The notes beneath the pieces were generated by a model, which did not search any database, had not been told where the DNA came from, and saw nothing but the letters and a program-made list of their open reading frames with translations. The position numbers and the translations under genes were made by a program. From Pseudomonas sp. NFACC02 (GTDB taxonomy: Bacteria; Pseudomonadota; Gammaproteobacteria; Pseudomonadales; Pseudomonadaceae), in assembly GCF_900110765.1 (NCBI RefSeq), contig NZ_FOEO01000014.1:1-64000 (forward strand): a stretch of DNA of 64,000 bases, in the 5' to 3' direction. Positions 24,803 to 33,584 of this stretch are shown piece after piece (within the stretch, counting starts at the first letter, position 1; each line of letters opens with the position of its first letter).

Positions 24803-26536
24803 ATGCGCAAGTGGCTACTGTTGATCCTTCTGTTAATCCCATGGCTGGCACACGCGCTGCCGGGCGGCGACCTCTTCAAGAAGCCTGATTTCCTGCCGGT
24901 CGGGCAGGCCTTCATGTTCAGCTCGGAACGTCTGGAGTCCGGCGAAACGCGGTTGTACTGGCAGATAGCAGACGGGTATTACCTTTATCAGAAGCGCTTG
25001 AAATTCGAGGGCCTTAGCGCCAGCCAACAGCCTGCGCTACCTGCTGGCGAAGATCACAGCGACGAATACTTCGGCCAACAGCAGATCTATCGCCAGGGAC
25101 TGGAACTGGTGATTCCGGCGTCTGCCCGCGGTCAGGTCAAGGTCGGCTGGCAAGGTTGCGCTGACGCGGGCCTGTGTTATCCGCCGCAAAGTCAGGTCAT
25201 TTCTCTGGAGGGGACTCAAGCAGACGTCATCAACGGCCAGGCGCAGGATCAGGCGCTGGCCAGCACGCTTCAAGAACGGTCACTGGGCTGGAGCCTGATG
25301 ATCTTCTTTGGCTTGGGCCTGCTGCTGGCGTTCACGCCGTGCTCCCTGCCCATGCTGCCGATTCTGGCGGGCGTTGTGGTCGGGAGTGGCGCCAGACCGC
25401 GCAGGGGGTTCGCGCTGGCGGGCGTCTACGTGCTAAGCATGGCGATGATCTACGCCGGGCTTGGCGTGGTCGCGGCGCTGCTGGGCGGGAACTTGCAATC
25501 CACGCTTCAGCAACCCTGGTTGCTGGGCAGTTTTGCGGCCCTGTTCGTCGTCCTTTCACTGCCCATGTTTGGCTTCTTCGAACTGCAGTTGCCGGGCTTT
25601 CTTCGTGATCGTCTGGAGAACGCCGGTCGTCGGCGTCAGGGCGGCAGCCTGGTCGGCGCAGCCGTACTGGGCGCCTTATCGGGGTTAATGGTCGGACCGT
25701 GCATGACCGCGCCTCTGGCGGGCGCCCTGCTCTACATTGCGCAAAGCGGAAACGCCCTGCAGGGCGCGCTGGTGCTGTTCGTCATGGGCCTGGGCATTGG
25801 CTTGCCGCTGTTGCTGGTGGTGACAGTCGGCAATCGTTTCCTCCCCAAACCGGGCCCTTGGATGGACCTGGTCAAAGGCATCTTCGGTTTCCTGTTGTTA
25901 GGCACCGCACTGTTCATGATTCGCTCGCTGCTGCCCGAGTCTCACTGGCTGGCGCTGTTCGGCGCGCTGCTGCTGATCGTCGCCTACAACGCGATCTTTC
26001 AAACCCGCATGCTCAAGCGAGCTGCACAGCTATGCGCCCCTCTCGGTCTGATAACGGGTATATGGGGTGCAATGATGTTGATTGGCGCGGGCGGTGGCGG
26101 GAACGATCCGTTGCAACCACTGAAGGTCTTCAGCGGATCACCTTCGTACGTCGGCGGCGAACGACACGATGCTTTTCTGACAATCAAGGATCCCGCCGTA
26201 CTGGACCGTGAACTCGCCTCCGCGAGGGCGGAAGGACAGTGGGTGCTCGTTGATTATTACGCCGACTGGTGCGTGTCCTGCAAGATCATGGAGAGGAACG
26301 TCTTCGGTAAAGCCGATGTGATCCAGGCATTGAACGGCGTGCGCCTGCTGCGCCTGGATGTCACCGCCGATAACGATGCCAGCCGGGACCTGCTCAAACG
26401 TTATCAGGTGCCCGGCCCACCCACGATCCTGTGGTTGGGCCCTGACGGCAGTGAACGTCGGGCACAACGCATCACCGGTGAAGTCGACGACAAGGGTTTC
26501 CTTGAGCAATGGCGAACCACGCAGGAGAACGGCTGA
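24803..26536 (+). CDS. dsbD: Thiol:disulfide interchange protein DsbD
   Basis: 577 residues; the ATG at 24803 is preferred because AAGG lies seven bases upstream, while the GTG at 24797 is too close to it. The signal peptide ends near ALP-GG. The periplasmic alpha domain has its Cys pair in GWQGCADAGLCYPP. Eight or so membrane segments carry the two redox Cys (FTPCSLPMLP and GPCMTAPLAG), and the C-terminal thioredoxin domain has WCVSC. It passes electrons from cytoplasmic thioredoxin to periplasmic partners, here probably the TlpA-like and DsbG proteins encoded just downstream. Its last base overlaps the next start (TGATG). Confidence 0.92.
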   Translation: MRKWLLLILLLIPWLAHALPGGDLFKKPDFLPVGQAFMFSSERLESGETRLYWQIADGYYLYQKRLKFEGLSASQQPALPAGEDHSDEYFGQQQIYRQGLELVIPASARGQVKVGWQGCADAGLCYPPQSQVISLEGTQADVINGQAQDQALASTLQERSLGWSLMIFFGLGLLLAFTPCSLPMLPILAGVVVGSGARPRRGFALAGVYVLSMAMIYAGLGVVAALLGGNLQSTLQQPWLLGSFAALFVVLSLPMFGFFELQLPGFLRDRLENAGRRRQGGSLVGAAVLGALSGLMVGPCMTAPLAGALLYIAQSGNALQGALVLFVMGLGIGLPLLLVVTVGNRFLPKPGPWMDLVKGIFGFLLLGTALFMIRSLLPESHWLALFGALLLIVAYNAIFQTRMLKRAAQLCAPLGLITGIWGAMMLIGAGGGGNDPLQPLKVFSGSPSYVGGERHDAFLTIKDPAVLDRELASARAEGQWVLVDYYADWCVSCKIMERNVFGKADVIQALNGVRLLRLDVTADNDASRDLLKRYQVPGPPTILWLGPDGSERRAQRITGEVDDKGFLEQWRTTQENG

Positions 26537-27375
26537 TGTTGAGTTTGTCTCTCGGCCCATTCGCCCTCGCGATGAATCATCTGGTGCTGCTCGGCGCGCT
26601 GGCGCTGGCAACAGGGGTGGGCTGGATCAGTGGTCGCGGACAACGCGTCAACCCGGAACGGACGCTGTTCGGCCTCTTCGTACTGGGCCTGCTGGTCGCC
26701 AGGCTCGCGTTTGTCATCGCGTATTGGCCGCAATACCGAAACAGTCCGCTCAGCATCCTCGACATCCGTGACGGCGGTTTCTCGGTCTGGCCCGGCGTGA
26801 TTGCGACACTGATTGGCGCCGTCCTGCGTGGCTGGAAGCAGCCAGCACTGCGTCAGTCGATGGGCTTTGGCGCGGCGAGCGGGTTGCTGTTCTGGTGGCT
26901 GGCCACTTTGGGACTGAGCGCACAGCGCGAAACCACACCGTTGCCGGACCTGACCCTGCGCAATGCGGCGGGTGAGCCTGTACAACTGAGCCACTATCGG
27001 GGCAAGCCTCTGGTGGTCAATCTTTGGGCCACATGGTGCCCACCCTGTCGACGCGAGATGCCGGTTCTGCAGGCGGCGCAACAGGCCAATCCGGAGGTGG
27101 TGTTCCTGTTCGTGAATCAGGCGGAAAGCCCCCGGGACGTCGCGACTTTTTTCGCCAGTCAGGGTCTGCATCTGGACAATGTCCTATTCGACGGCAATGG
27201 CGAGCTCGCGCAACAGGCCGGTTCCGCCGCGTTGCCCACCACCCTTTTCTACCGCCCTGACGGCCGCCTTCTGAGCAGCCATCTGGGCGAACTTTCCAAC
27301 GCGAGTCTGCAGCATTCCCTGGACAGCCTCAGCGAAACGGCAACACCCGATGCCCTACCAAGGAGCCCTCTATGA
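26536..27375 (+). CDS. dsbE: DsbE/TlpA-like thioredoxin with an Lgt-like membrane domain
   Basis: 279 residues from the ATG at 26536, overlapping the dsbD stop. The first about 125 residues are membrane-embedded and contain a stretch (LVARLAFVIAYWPQYRNSPL then DGGFSVWPG) with the pattern of prolipoprotein diacylglyceryl transferase (Lgt). The C-terminal half is a periplasmic TlpA thioredoxin with Cys168-Pro-Pro-Cys171 and a cis-Pro loop (AALPTTLFY). It is probably a reductase partner of DsbD. The Lgt-like part is short compared with Lgt and is likely an anchor or a degenerate domain. Confidence 0.8.
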   Translation: MLSLSLGPFALAMNHLVLLGALALATGVGWISGRGQRVNPERTLFGLFVLGLLVARLAFVIAYWPQYRNSPLSILDIRDGGFSVWPGVIATLIGAVLRGWKQPALRQSMGFGAASGLLFWWLATLGLSAQRETTPLPDLTLRNAAGEPVQLSHYRGKPLVVNLWATWCPPCRREMPVLQAAQQANPEVVFLFVNQAESPRDVATFFASQGLHLDNVLFDGNGELAQQAGSAALPTTLFYRPDGRLLSSHLGELSNASLQHSLDSLSETATPDALPRSPL

Positions 27376-28154
27376 AGGCGCGTTCCATTCGATTCATGCG
27401 CATTTGCGCGCTGGCCGCTGCCGGTGCGCTCACGATGCAGAGCACTCTTCTGCAAGCCGAAGAATTACCCGGCCCGATCAAATCCCTGGAAGCCAAAGGC
27501 GTGACCATCAAAGGCAGTTTCGATGCGCCCGACGGTCTCAAGGGCTATGCCGCCGAGTATCAGAAACAGGGCATGGCGCTGTACCTGACGCCCGACGGCA
27601 AACATGTACTGGCCGGAAACCTGTTCGACGAGAAAGGACAGGACCTCAGCGAGGCACCGCTGCAAAAACTGGTGTATGAGCCCATGACCAAGGCAATGTG
27701 GAGTCAGATGGAGAGCAGCACCTGGATCCCCGACGGCGCCAAGAACGCGCCCAAGGTGATCTACCTGTTCAGTGACGCCAACTGCCCTTATTGCAATATG
27801 TTCTGGGAGCAGGCACGGCCTTGGGTGAAGTCGGGCAAGGTGCAGTTGCGCCACATCATGGTCGGGGTCATTCGTGAAGACAGCGCCGCCAAGGCCGCAA
27901 CGCTGCTGTCCGACGCCAACCCTGAAGTCGCGCTGCAAAAGCACGAGCAGGCCGGGAGAAGCAGCACGCTTAAGGCCCTGGATAAAATCCCGAAGGACAT
28001 TCAGGCCAAGCTCGACGCCAATATGAAACTGATGGAAGACATGGGGCTGTCTGCCACGCCGTCGATCTTCTACAAGGATGAAAACGGCAATGTGCAGCAA
28101 CAGCAAGGGGCGCCACGACCTGAAGTACTGGCCAAAATGATGGGGCCCAAGTAA
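27372..28154 (+). CDS. dsbG: Disulfide isomerase/reductase DsbG
   Basis: 260 residues. The signal peptide ends near LQA-EE. An N-terminal dimerisation domain of about 80 residues is followed by a thioredoxin domain with Cys138-Pro-Tyr-Cys141, the DsbG form of the motif, and a cis-Pro loop (SATPSIFY). It isomerises wrong disulfides or protects single Cys residues from sulfenylation, kept reduced by DsbD. It starts four bases before the end of the previous gene (ATGA). Confidence 0.88.
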   Translation: MKARSIRFMRICALAAAGALTMQSTLLQAEELPGPIKSLEAKGVTIKGSFDAPDGLKGYAAEYQKQGMALYLTPDGKHVLAGNLFDEKGQDLSEAPLQKLVYEPMTKAMWSQMESSTWIPDGAKNAPKVIYLFSDANCPYCNMFWEQARPWVKSGKVQLRHIMVGVIREDSAAKAATLLSDANPEVALQKHEQAGRSSTLKALDKIPKDIQAKLDANMKLMEDMGLSATPSIFYKDENGNVQQQQGAPRPEVLAKMMGPK

Positions 28155-28279
28155 GGGTCTGAACCTGTGACCTTCTGACCAATGGCACACTGGCCCGGAA
28201 AGTGGATACTGCACCGACAGCCCATACGTGTAAAAATGTCGATCACCATTTCAAGAGCCATTGTCGGGAGGCGCGTTCA

Positions 28280-28846
28280 ATGCGGTACGCCGAAGATCAC
28301 AAAGCCCAGACCCATCAGCGCATCCTTCACGAAGCGGCGTCACGCTTTCGGCGCGACGGCATCGGCGCGACCGGCTTGCAGCCGCTGATGAAGGCGCTGG
28401 GCCTGACCCACGGCGGTTTTTATGCCCATTTCAAATCCAAGGATGACCTGGTCGAAAAAGCCCTGCGTTGCGCAGTGGACCAGTTGAACGAGTCGCGTAA
28501 AGCCAGATTGTCCGGTGACACGTCCGCGAAGGCCTTTATCGACCTCTATCTGTCGCCTCAGCACCGCGCAGAACCTGAACAGGGTTGCCCTCTGCCCACC
28601 ATGTCGTCGGAACTGGGCCAGCGCGGTCAGCCGAGCGAAATCACCGACGAGCTGATCGGTCGCATGCTGGAGACCCTGGAAGCGGGCATGCCTGCCGGTA
28701 AGGAGAACAGCGACAAAAGCGTGATGATGATGTCGAGCCTGGTCGGTGCACTGGTGCTCGCGCGCAGTGCAAAGGACCCGGCACTGGCTGAGCGGATTCT
28801 GGAAACCACGCGTACACAGCTCCAGAAGCAAATCAGCGAAGCGTGA
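28280..28846 (+). CDS. TetR/AcrR-family regulator
   Basis: 188 residues from the ATG at 28280, which has GGGAGG eight bases upstream; upstream in-frame ATG codons lack a ribosome binding site. The helix-turn-helix reads GIGATGLQPLMKALGLTHGGFYAHFKSKDDL, the YxHFxxKxxL pattern of a widespread subgroup. The C-terminal TetR_C domain has the subgroup signature GCPLPTMSSEL. It converges with the ketosynthase gene. Its target is probably elsewhere or its own promoter. Confidence 0.83.
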   Translation: MRYAEDHKAQTHQRILHEAASRFRRDGIGATGLQPLMKALGLTHGGFYAHFKSKDDLVEKALRCAVDQLNESRKARLSGDTSAKAFIDLYLSPQHRAEPEQGCPLPTMSSELGQRGQPSEITDELIGRMLETLEAGMPAGKENSDKSVMMMSSLVGALVLARSAKDPALAERILETTRTQLQKQISEA

Positions 28847-28851
28847 TAAAA

Positions 28852-28881
28852 AAAGCCCCTGCCGTTGCTGACAAGGGCTTT
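28852..28881. terminator. Bidirectional rho-independent terminator
   Basis: AAAGCCC and GGGCTTT pair between the convergent tetR-type and ketosynthase genes. On the minus strand the stem is followed by a run of seven T, on the plus strand by TTGCTTTA. Confidence 0.75.
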
Positions 28882-28892
28882 GCTTTACAGCA

Positions 28893-30167
28893 TCAAGCCT
28901 GGTATCGACGCAATAGCACGCTGGCATTGACGCCGCCAAATCCGAAACCGTTCGACAACGCGTATTCGATCTTCATCGGACGAGCCTTGCCGTGGACGAT
29001 GTCGATACCGGCGGCCGCTTCGTCCGGGTTCTCCAGATTCAGTGTCATCGGCGCGATCTGATCACGAATCGCCAGCGCGGTAAAAATGGCTTCGATCCCC
29101 CCGGCCGCACCCAGCAAATGCCCGATTGCCGATTTGGTGGACGTCACCGCTATCCCGTTCTGATCCCCAAATAACGCCTTGATCGCCGCCATCTCCCCCT
29201 TATCCCCAACCGGGGTCGAAGTGGCGTGCGCATTCAGATGCTGAATGTCCGAAGGGTTGATGCCCGCCTGACGGATCGCGGCCTGCATCGCACGCCGGGC
29301 ACCGCTGCCATCTTCAGGCCCCGCGGTAAGGTGATAGGCGTCAGCGCTGGTGCCGTAACCGACCAGCTCCACGATCGGCCTGGCGCCGCGCGCCAATGCG
29401 TGTTCCAGTGTTTCGATCACGACGATGCCGGCCCCCTCGCCCATCACGAACCCGTCACGATCGCGATCAAACGGGCGCGAGGCACGTGCTGGCGTCTCGT
29501 TGAAGCCACTGGACAATGCACGTGCAGCGGCGAAACCGCCCAGGGCAACCCGGTCGATACAGGCCTCGGCACCGCCCGCGATCGCAACATCGGCCTCACC
29601 GGCCCGAATCATCCGCGCCGCGTCGCCTATCGCTTGTACACCCGCTGCACAGGCCGTCACCGGCGCGCCAAGCGGGCCTTTGAAACCGTGCTGGATCGAC
29701 ACATGTCCAGCCGCCAGATTGACCAGAAACGACGGGATGGTGAACGGCGACAAACGACGGGGACCGCGTGAGTCGGTGGTACGCACCGCGTCCGCAATGG
29801 ACACGAAGCCACCGACGCCAGAACCGATGATGGTCGCGGTGCGCTCGCGCTCTTCATCGGTCGACGGTGCCCATCCGGCCTGCGCCACCGCTTGCTGGGC
29901 AGCCGCAAGCGCGAACAGAATGAACCGGTCCATCTTCTTCTGCTCTTTGGGCGGCGCTGCGGCGTCGGCATCAAATCCCGCCTCGGGATCGTCGGCCAGC
30001 ATCGGCACGGGTCCGCCGACTTTTCCCGGCAAATCGGCCACGGTGTCATCAGGCAACTGTACGATGCCGGAACGCCCCTCCAGCAACCGGCGCCAGACGG
30101 CCTCGACACCGGTTCCCAAAGGCGTCACCAACCCCATCCCCGTCACTACGATGCGACGTTCGCTCAT
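28893..30167 (-). CDS. Beta-ketoacyl-ACP synthase II (FabF-like)
   Basis: 424 residues with the complete condensing-enzyme triad: Cys173 (TACAAG), His314 (NAHATSTP) and His350 (KSAIGHLLGAAGG), plus Lys345. It would extend acyl-ACP with malonyl-ACP. No acpP, fabG or fabD lies beside it. The gene is a second-copy or special-purpose ketosynthase, unlike the housekeeping fabF, which normally sits in the fab cluster. It follows an SDR gene on the same strand (42-base gap) with which it may act. Confidence 0.85.
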   Translation of the reverse strand: MSERRIVVTGMGLVTPLGTGVEAVWRRLLEGRSGIVQLPDDTVADLPGKVGGPVPMLADDPEAGFDADAAAPPKEQKKMDRFILFALAAAQQAVAQAGWAPSTDEERERTATIIGSGVGGFVSIADAVRTTDSRGPRRLSPFTIPSFLVNLAAGHVSIQHGFKGPLGAPVTACAAGVQAIGDAARMIRAGEADVAIAGGAEACIDRVALGGFAAARALSSGFNETPARASRPFDRDRDGFVMGEGAGIVVIETLEHALARGARPIVELVGYGTSADAYHLTAGPEDGSGARRAMQAAIRQAGINPSDIQHLNAHATSTPVGDKGEMAAIKALFGDQNGIAVTSTKSAIGHLLGAAGGIEAIFTALAIRDQIAPMTLNLENPDEAAAGIDIVHGKARPMKIEYALSNGFGFGGVNASVLLRRYQA

Positions 30168-30209
30168 GCGTTCACCTTTTCAACCTTCAGAACATTCACA
30201 GGTGCGCAC

Positions 30210-31016
30210 TCAAGCACCCGGCGTTTTGTAGCGGACTGCAGCGTGCTGCAACGACAGGTTCGGACCCAATGCCAGACGCGCATTCATGAACGCGTCCCAG
30301 TCTGCGGCATTGGACAGCGATGGAATGGTCACACGTTCCTTTTGATCAAAGCCGGCCAACGCCGCGTCGACCATTTCGTTGACGTCCATCACCATTTCAG
30401 GCGGAAAAGCATTGATATCCATGCCAGCGCGCTCCCAGATCTCTGTACGCGTCGCGCCCGGCATCACGGCCTGAACCTGAACACCGCTCTGGCCGATCTC
30501 GGCGTTAAGCGATTGCGTCAAGCTCAGCACATACGCCTTGCTCGCGGCATATACCGCGTTAAAGCGCTCGGGAATCATCGGCACGACCGACGCAATGTTT
30601 ACGATCGCGCCACGCCCCCGGGCAACAAAACCGGCAGCGGCGGCAGATGCCAAATGAGTCAACGCCACGATGTTCAACTGAATCAAACGATCAACCTCGG
30701 CCAGGTCGGCCTCTGCCAGCGTGCCATTCGTTGCTACGCCTGCATTGTTCACCAGCAAGGTGATCGATGCGTCATTGCGCAGGCGCTGCTCGAGGGCCGA
30801 CCTATGTGATGCGTCAGTCAGATCAGCCTTTAGCACCTCGACCCTGGCTGATGTCTTCGAGCGCAACTCGGCGGCAAGCGTCTCCAGCCGCGCTTGATCG
30901 CGTGCGACCAGAATCAAATCGAAGCCGCGCTTTGCCAGACGATCAGCGTACGTGGCACCGATGCCTGACGAAGCGCCGGTGATCAGGGCGGTACCTTGAG
31001 TGTTCAGGGTGCTCAT
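30210..31016 (-). CDS. SDR-family oxidoreductase (DltE-like type)
   Basis: 268 residues from the ATG at 31016, which has GGAG eight bases upstream; the ATG two codons earlier is too close to that site. The cofactor motif is TGASSGIG, then NNAG. The catalytic Ser is in IVNIASV, with YAASK. The long C-terminal tail (DQKERVTIPSL ... YKTPGA) is typical of a subgroup of short-chain reductases of unknown substrate. It may supply or use the product of the downstream ketosynthase. Confidence 0.82.
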   Translation of the reverse strand: MSTLNTQGTALITGASSGIGATYADRLAKRGFDLILVARDQARLETLAAELRSKTSARVEVLKADLTDASHRSALEQRLRNDASITLLVNNAGVATNGTLAEADLAEVDRLIQLNIVALTHLASAAAAGFVARGRGAIVNIASVVPMIPERFNAVYAASKAYVLSLTQSLNAEIGQSGVQVQAVMPGATRTEIWERAGMDINAFPPEMVMDVNEMVDAALAGFDQKERVTIPSLSNAADWDAFMNARLALGPNLSLQHAAVRYKTPGA

Positions 31017-31055
31017 GAGCATTTCTCCGTGGATATTGAGCGTAGCAACCGGGCC

Positions 31056-31084
31056 ATATTACGCCCGTAATTTAAGCATAATAT
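31056..31084. promoter_or_regulatory. Imperfect palindrome upstream of the SDR gene
   Basis: ATATTACGC (31056-31064) and GCATAATAT (31076-31084) pair in eight of nine positions, and an inner ttacg-cc-cgtaa palindrome lies in the left part. It sits 40-68 bases before the SDR start. A TetR- or MarR-type dimer could bind here. The rest of the 425-base gap to the MarR gene holds short inverted repeats (gcagg-cca-cctgc near 31398) and an open frame at 31083-31445 that I reject as a gene. Confidence 0.4.
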
Positions 31085-31441
31085 GATGGTCGACATTTTT
31101 TATGTCAAGGACCGCGTGCCTGAATGTCCTGGCCTGCCACAGGCGGGTGTGCCGGTAACCCCGAAGCGCGGCAGGTTAAGCGCTCAAATCGAAGACTGGC
31201 TGCATGAGGCGGGCGCTGAACCGGGTGAGCTAAATCTCCACCCCTCTCGTCCCTTCTTGAGGAGTCGCACGCATATTGCGCACTTTCCAGCGGGGAGCCG
31301 TTGGCAGGTGCCGGTGAGGGAAACTCGAAGTCATGGGGTTTTGCTCGCCTCGGAACCGCTTGGGCGGTGTGTCACCGTTGAGCTCAATGATATGATGCAG
31401 GCCACCTGCCAATCATCCTCAAGACGTGTGATCAGACTGAT

Positions 31442-31960
31442 ATGAGCGAGCTATCCAATGACGACATTCAGGCTCAACTTGACGCAGCCATCAGTCGCTC
31501 AGCCCTCCTGGGCAGGCCTGGATTCTTGATCCGTCGGTTACAACAAATCCACTACGGCTTGTTCCAGGACGAAACTCGAACCTACAACATCACGCCTGTC
31601 CAATACAGCCTGATGACCACGTTGGGCACACATGGCGAGATGGATCAAAACACGTTGGCGCGGGAAATCGGACTGGAGCGCACCAGCGTTGCGGAAGTGA
31701 TTCCCCGCCTGGAAGCCCGAGAGTTATTGCTGCGTCGGCAGAGCACTCAGGATCGTCGCGTCAAGTTGGTCAAGCTGAGCCGCAAGGGCCTGTACCTGCT
31801 CAAGAAGATGGACGCCAGCGTTCAGCGTGCGCACGACCGAACGCTTGAGGGCATCCCGGAAGATCAGCGCCAGTTGTTCTTGTTGCAGATGATCAAGCTG
31901 GTAGAAGCCAACAATGATCGAGGCATAGCGCCGTTTCGGCTGGGCAAGGCTGAAGAGTAA
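31442..31960 (+). CDS. MarR-family transcriptional regulator
   Basis: 172 residues. The winged-helix domain (TPVQYSLMTTLGTHGEMDQNTLAREIGLERTSVAEVIPRLEARELLLRRQSTQDRRVKLVKLS) includes the DRR wing motif of the family. Overall it resembles the NicR/HpcR-type repressors of aromatic and heterocycle catabolism. It converges with the last gene of the hydrolase operon, 16 bases apart, so it is a candidate regulator of the island. The ribosome binding site is weak. Confidence 0.82.
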   Translation: MSELSNDDIQAQLDAAISRSALLGRPGFLIRRLQQIHYGLFQDETRTYNITPVQYSLMTTLGTHGEMDQNTLAREIGLERTSVAEVIPRLEARELLLRRQSTQDRRVKLVKLSRKGLYLLKKMDASVQRAHDRTLEGIPEDQRQLFLLQMIKLVEANNDRGIAPFRLGKAEE

Positions 31961-31976
31961 TCGTTGACCCGCACGC

Positions 31977-33584
31977 CTACCAAGCTGCGACTGCCCCATC
32001 ACTGCGAGGATCTGTGCCGCCTTCAAGTAGCCCATCGCGATGACGCACAATCGCGCCGGCGTGCCCCATGCTTTCGTCATAGTCCAGCAGCACTTCGACG
32101 TCATGCCCCTTGGCTTTCAATTCGGCAATGCAGGCGTCGGAAAACCGGGATTCGAGCTTCAGGTTATCGCTGGCATTGCCCCATGTACGGCCCAAAAGCC
32201 ATCGAGGTGCGTCTATCGCCGCTTGGGGGTTCATACCAAAATTGACGATGCGGCTGAACACCGCGCTCTGAGATTGAGGCTGCCCATCTCCTCCCATGTT
32301 GCCGTACACAAGCGTGCGACCGTCATTGAGGTACGCCATCGCTGGATTGAGCGTATGGAAAGGCTTTCGCCCGGGCGTCAGGGGGTTTCGGGCGTTAGGG
32401 TCCAGGGAGAAGCTGCAGCCACGATTCTGCCAGTTCAAACCGGAGGTCGGCAGCACGATACCGCTGCCAAATTCGTGGTACAGGCTCTGAATGAAACTGA
32501 CCGATACGCCTTCGTGATCGACGACGCCCATCCAGACCGTATCCGCGGGCCCTACTCCCTTGCCCCATGGCGCTGCACGATCAGGATCGAACGCCGAAGC
32601 CATGGCTTCCAGTCTTTCCCGAGTCAGGAAACCCTGCGCCTCTTCAGTCATGTGCGCGGGGTCGGTGATATGACGGTCACGGACACTGAAGGCACGCTTT
32701 GTCGCCTCGACGCAAGCATGCACGAAAGGCGCACCCAAAGCGTCCATGTCCGGGCTGAGCAGCCTGTCCAGCTGGCCTAGTATCAACAACGAAACCAGAC
32801 CCTGTGTGGGTGGCGGGAAGTTATAGACCTGCCCTTGCGAATGATTCAGAACCAAGGCGTCGCGCCACTCAGCGCGGTGGCTTTGAAAATCCACCAGTCG
32901 CAGGGGACTCCCCACGGCCTCAAGTTCCGAAGCCATGTTACGAGCCAGATCCCCACCGTAGAAGTCACTGAGCCCGGCATGGGCCAGCCGCTCCAGCGCG
33001 TCAGCCAGCCGTGGGTGCTTGAATCGTTGTCCTGGCAGTGGCACGCATCCATTGTCCAGGAACGTCTGGTTGAAACCTGTCACCGAGCCTAGCTCGGCCT
33101 TCTTGGCCTCCGTGCACCGGCTCTGACTGCCTGTCACAGGAATCCCGTTACGCGCATATTCAATGGCGTCACCCAGCAGACGCTCCAGAGGGACACTGCC
33201 CCCGAGCATTCTGCGCTGCCAATCGAACGCTGCGTCCCAGCCCGAGACGGTACCGGCAACCGTATTGGCGGCTAATCCCCCTCGAAACGGAATATGCTCA
33301 AGGCCCCGTTCACGATAACTGTCCAGGCTCGCACCTTGAGCCGCGCGACCACAGGCATCCAGGGCGAGCGGCGTTTCCCCCGGTCTGGCGATCAGCCAGA
33401 AACCATCTCCCCCAAGGCTATTCATGTGGGGATACACCACCGCAATGGTCGCCGCCGCCGAGATCATCGCCTCCACGGCATTACCGCCCTCACGCATGAC
33501 GGCCAAAGCACTTTGCGAAGCCAGCGCATGGGGAGCGACAGCCATTGCGCGCGAACCGCGAACTGGATTGGGGATATGTGGCAT
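31977..33584 (-). CDS. Gamma-glutamyltransferase-fold hydrolase, HpxW-like
   Basis: 535 residues of the Ntn-hydrolase GGT family. The autoprocessing Thr nucleophile is most likely Thr349 in ADTVWMGVVDHEG, and the oxyanion/Gly-Gly loop reads GNMGGDGQPQSQ. There is no signal peptide, unlike classical GGT, so it works in the cytoplasm. Cytoplasmic GGT-like proteins next to an amidase and an HpxZ domain are the HpxW type, described as oxamate amidohydrolase in ureide catabolism of Klebsiella. Its ATG overlaps the amidase stop (TGATG). It is the last gene of a four-gene operon. Confidence 0.78.
   Translation of the reverse strand: MPHIPNPVRGSRAMAVAPHALASQSALAVMREGGNAVEAMISAAATIAVVYPHMNSLGGDGFWLIARPGETPLALDACGRAAQGASLDSYRERGLEHIPFRGGLAANTVAGTVSGWDAAFDWQRRMLGGSVPLERLLGDAIEYARNGIPVTGSQSRCTEAKKAELGSVTGFNQTFLDNGCVPLPGQRFKHPRLADALERLAHAGLSDFYGGDLARNMASELEAVGSPLRLVDFQSHRAEWRDALVLNHSQGQVYNFPPPTQGLVSLLILGQLDRLLSPDMDALGAPFVHACVEATKRAFSVRDRHITDPAHMTEEAQGFLTRERLEAMASAFDPDRAAPWGKGVGPADTVWMGVVDHEGVSVSFIQSLYHEFGSGIVLPTSGLNWQNRGCSFSLDPNARNPLTPGRKPFHTLNPAMAYLNDGRTLVYGNMGGDGQPQSQSAVFSRIVNFGMNPQAAIDAPRWLLGRTWGNASDNLKLESRFSDACIAELKAKGHDVEVLLDYDESMGHAGAIVRHRDGLLEGGTDPRSDGAVAAW

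Noticed and set aside
31083..31445. 120-codon open frame before the MarR gene
   Set aside because: No ribosome binding site, composition unlike a protein, and it spans inverted repeats and the probable promoter region.
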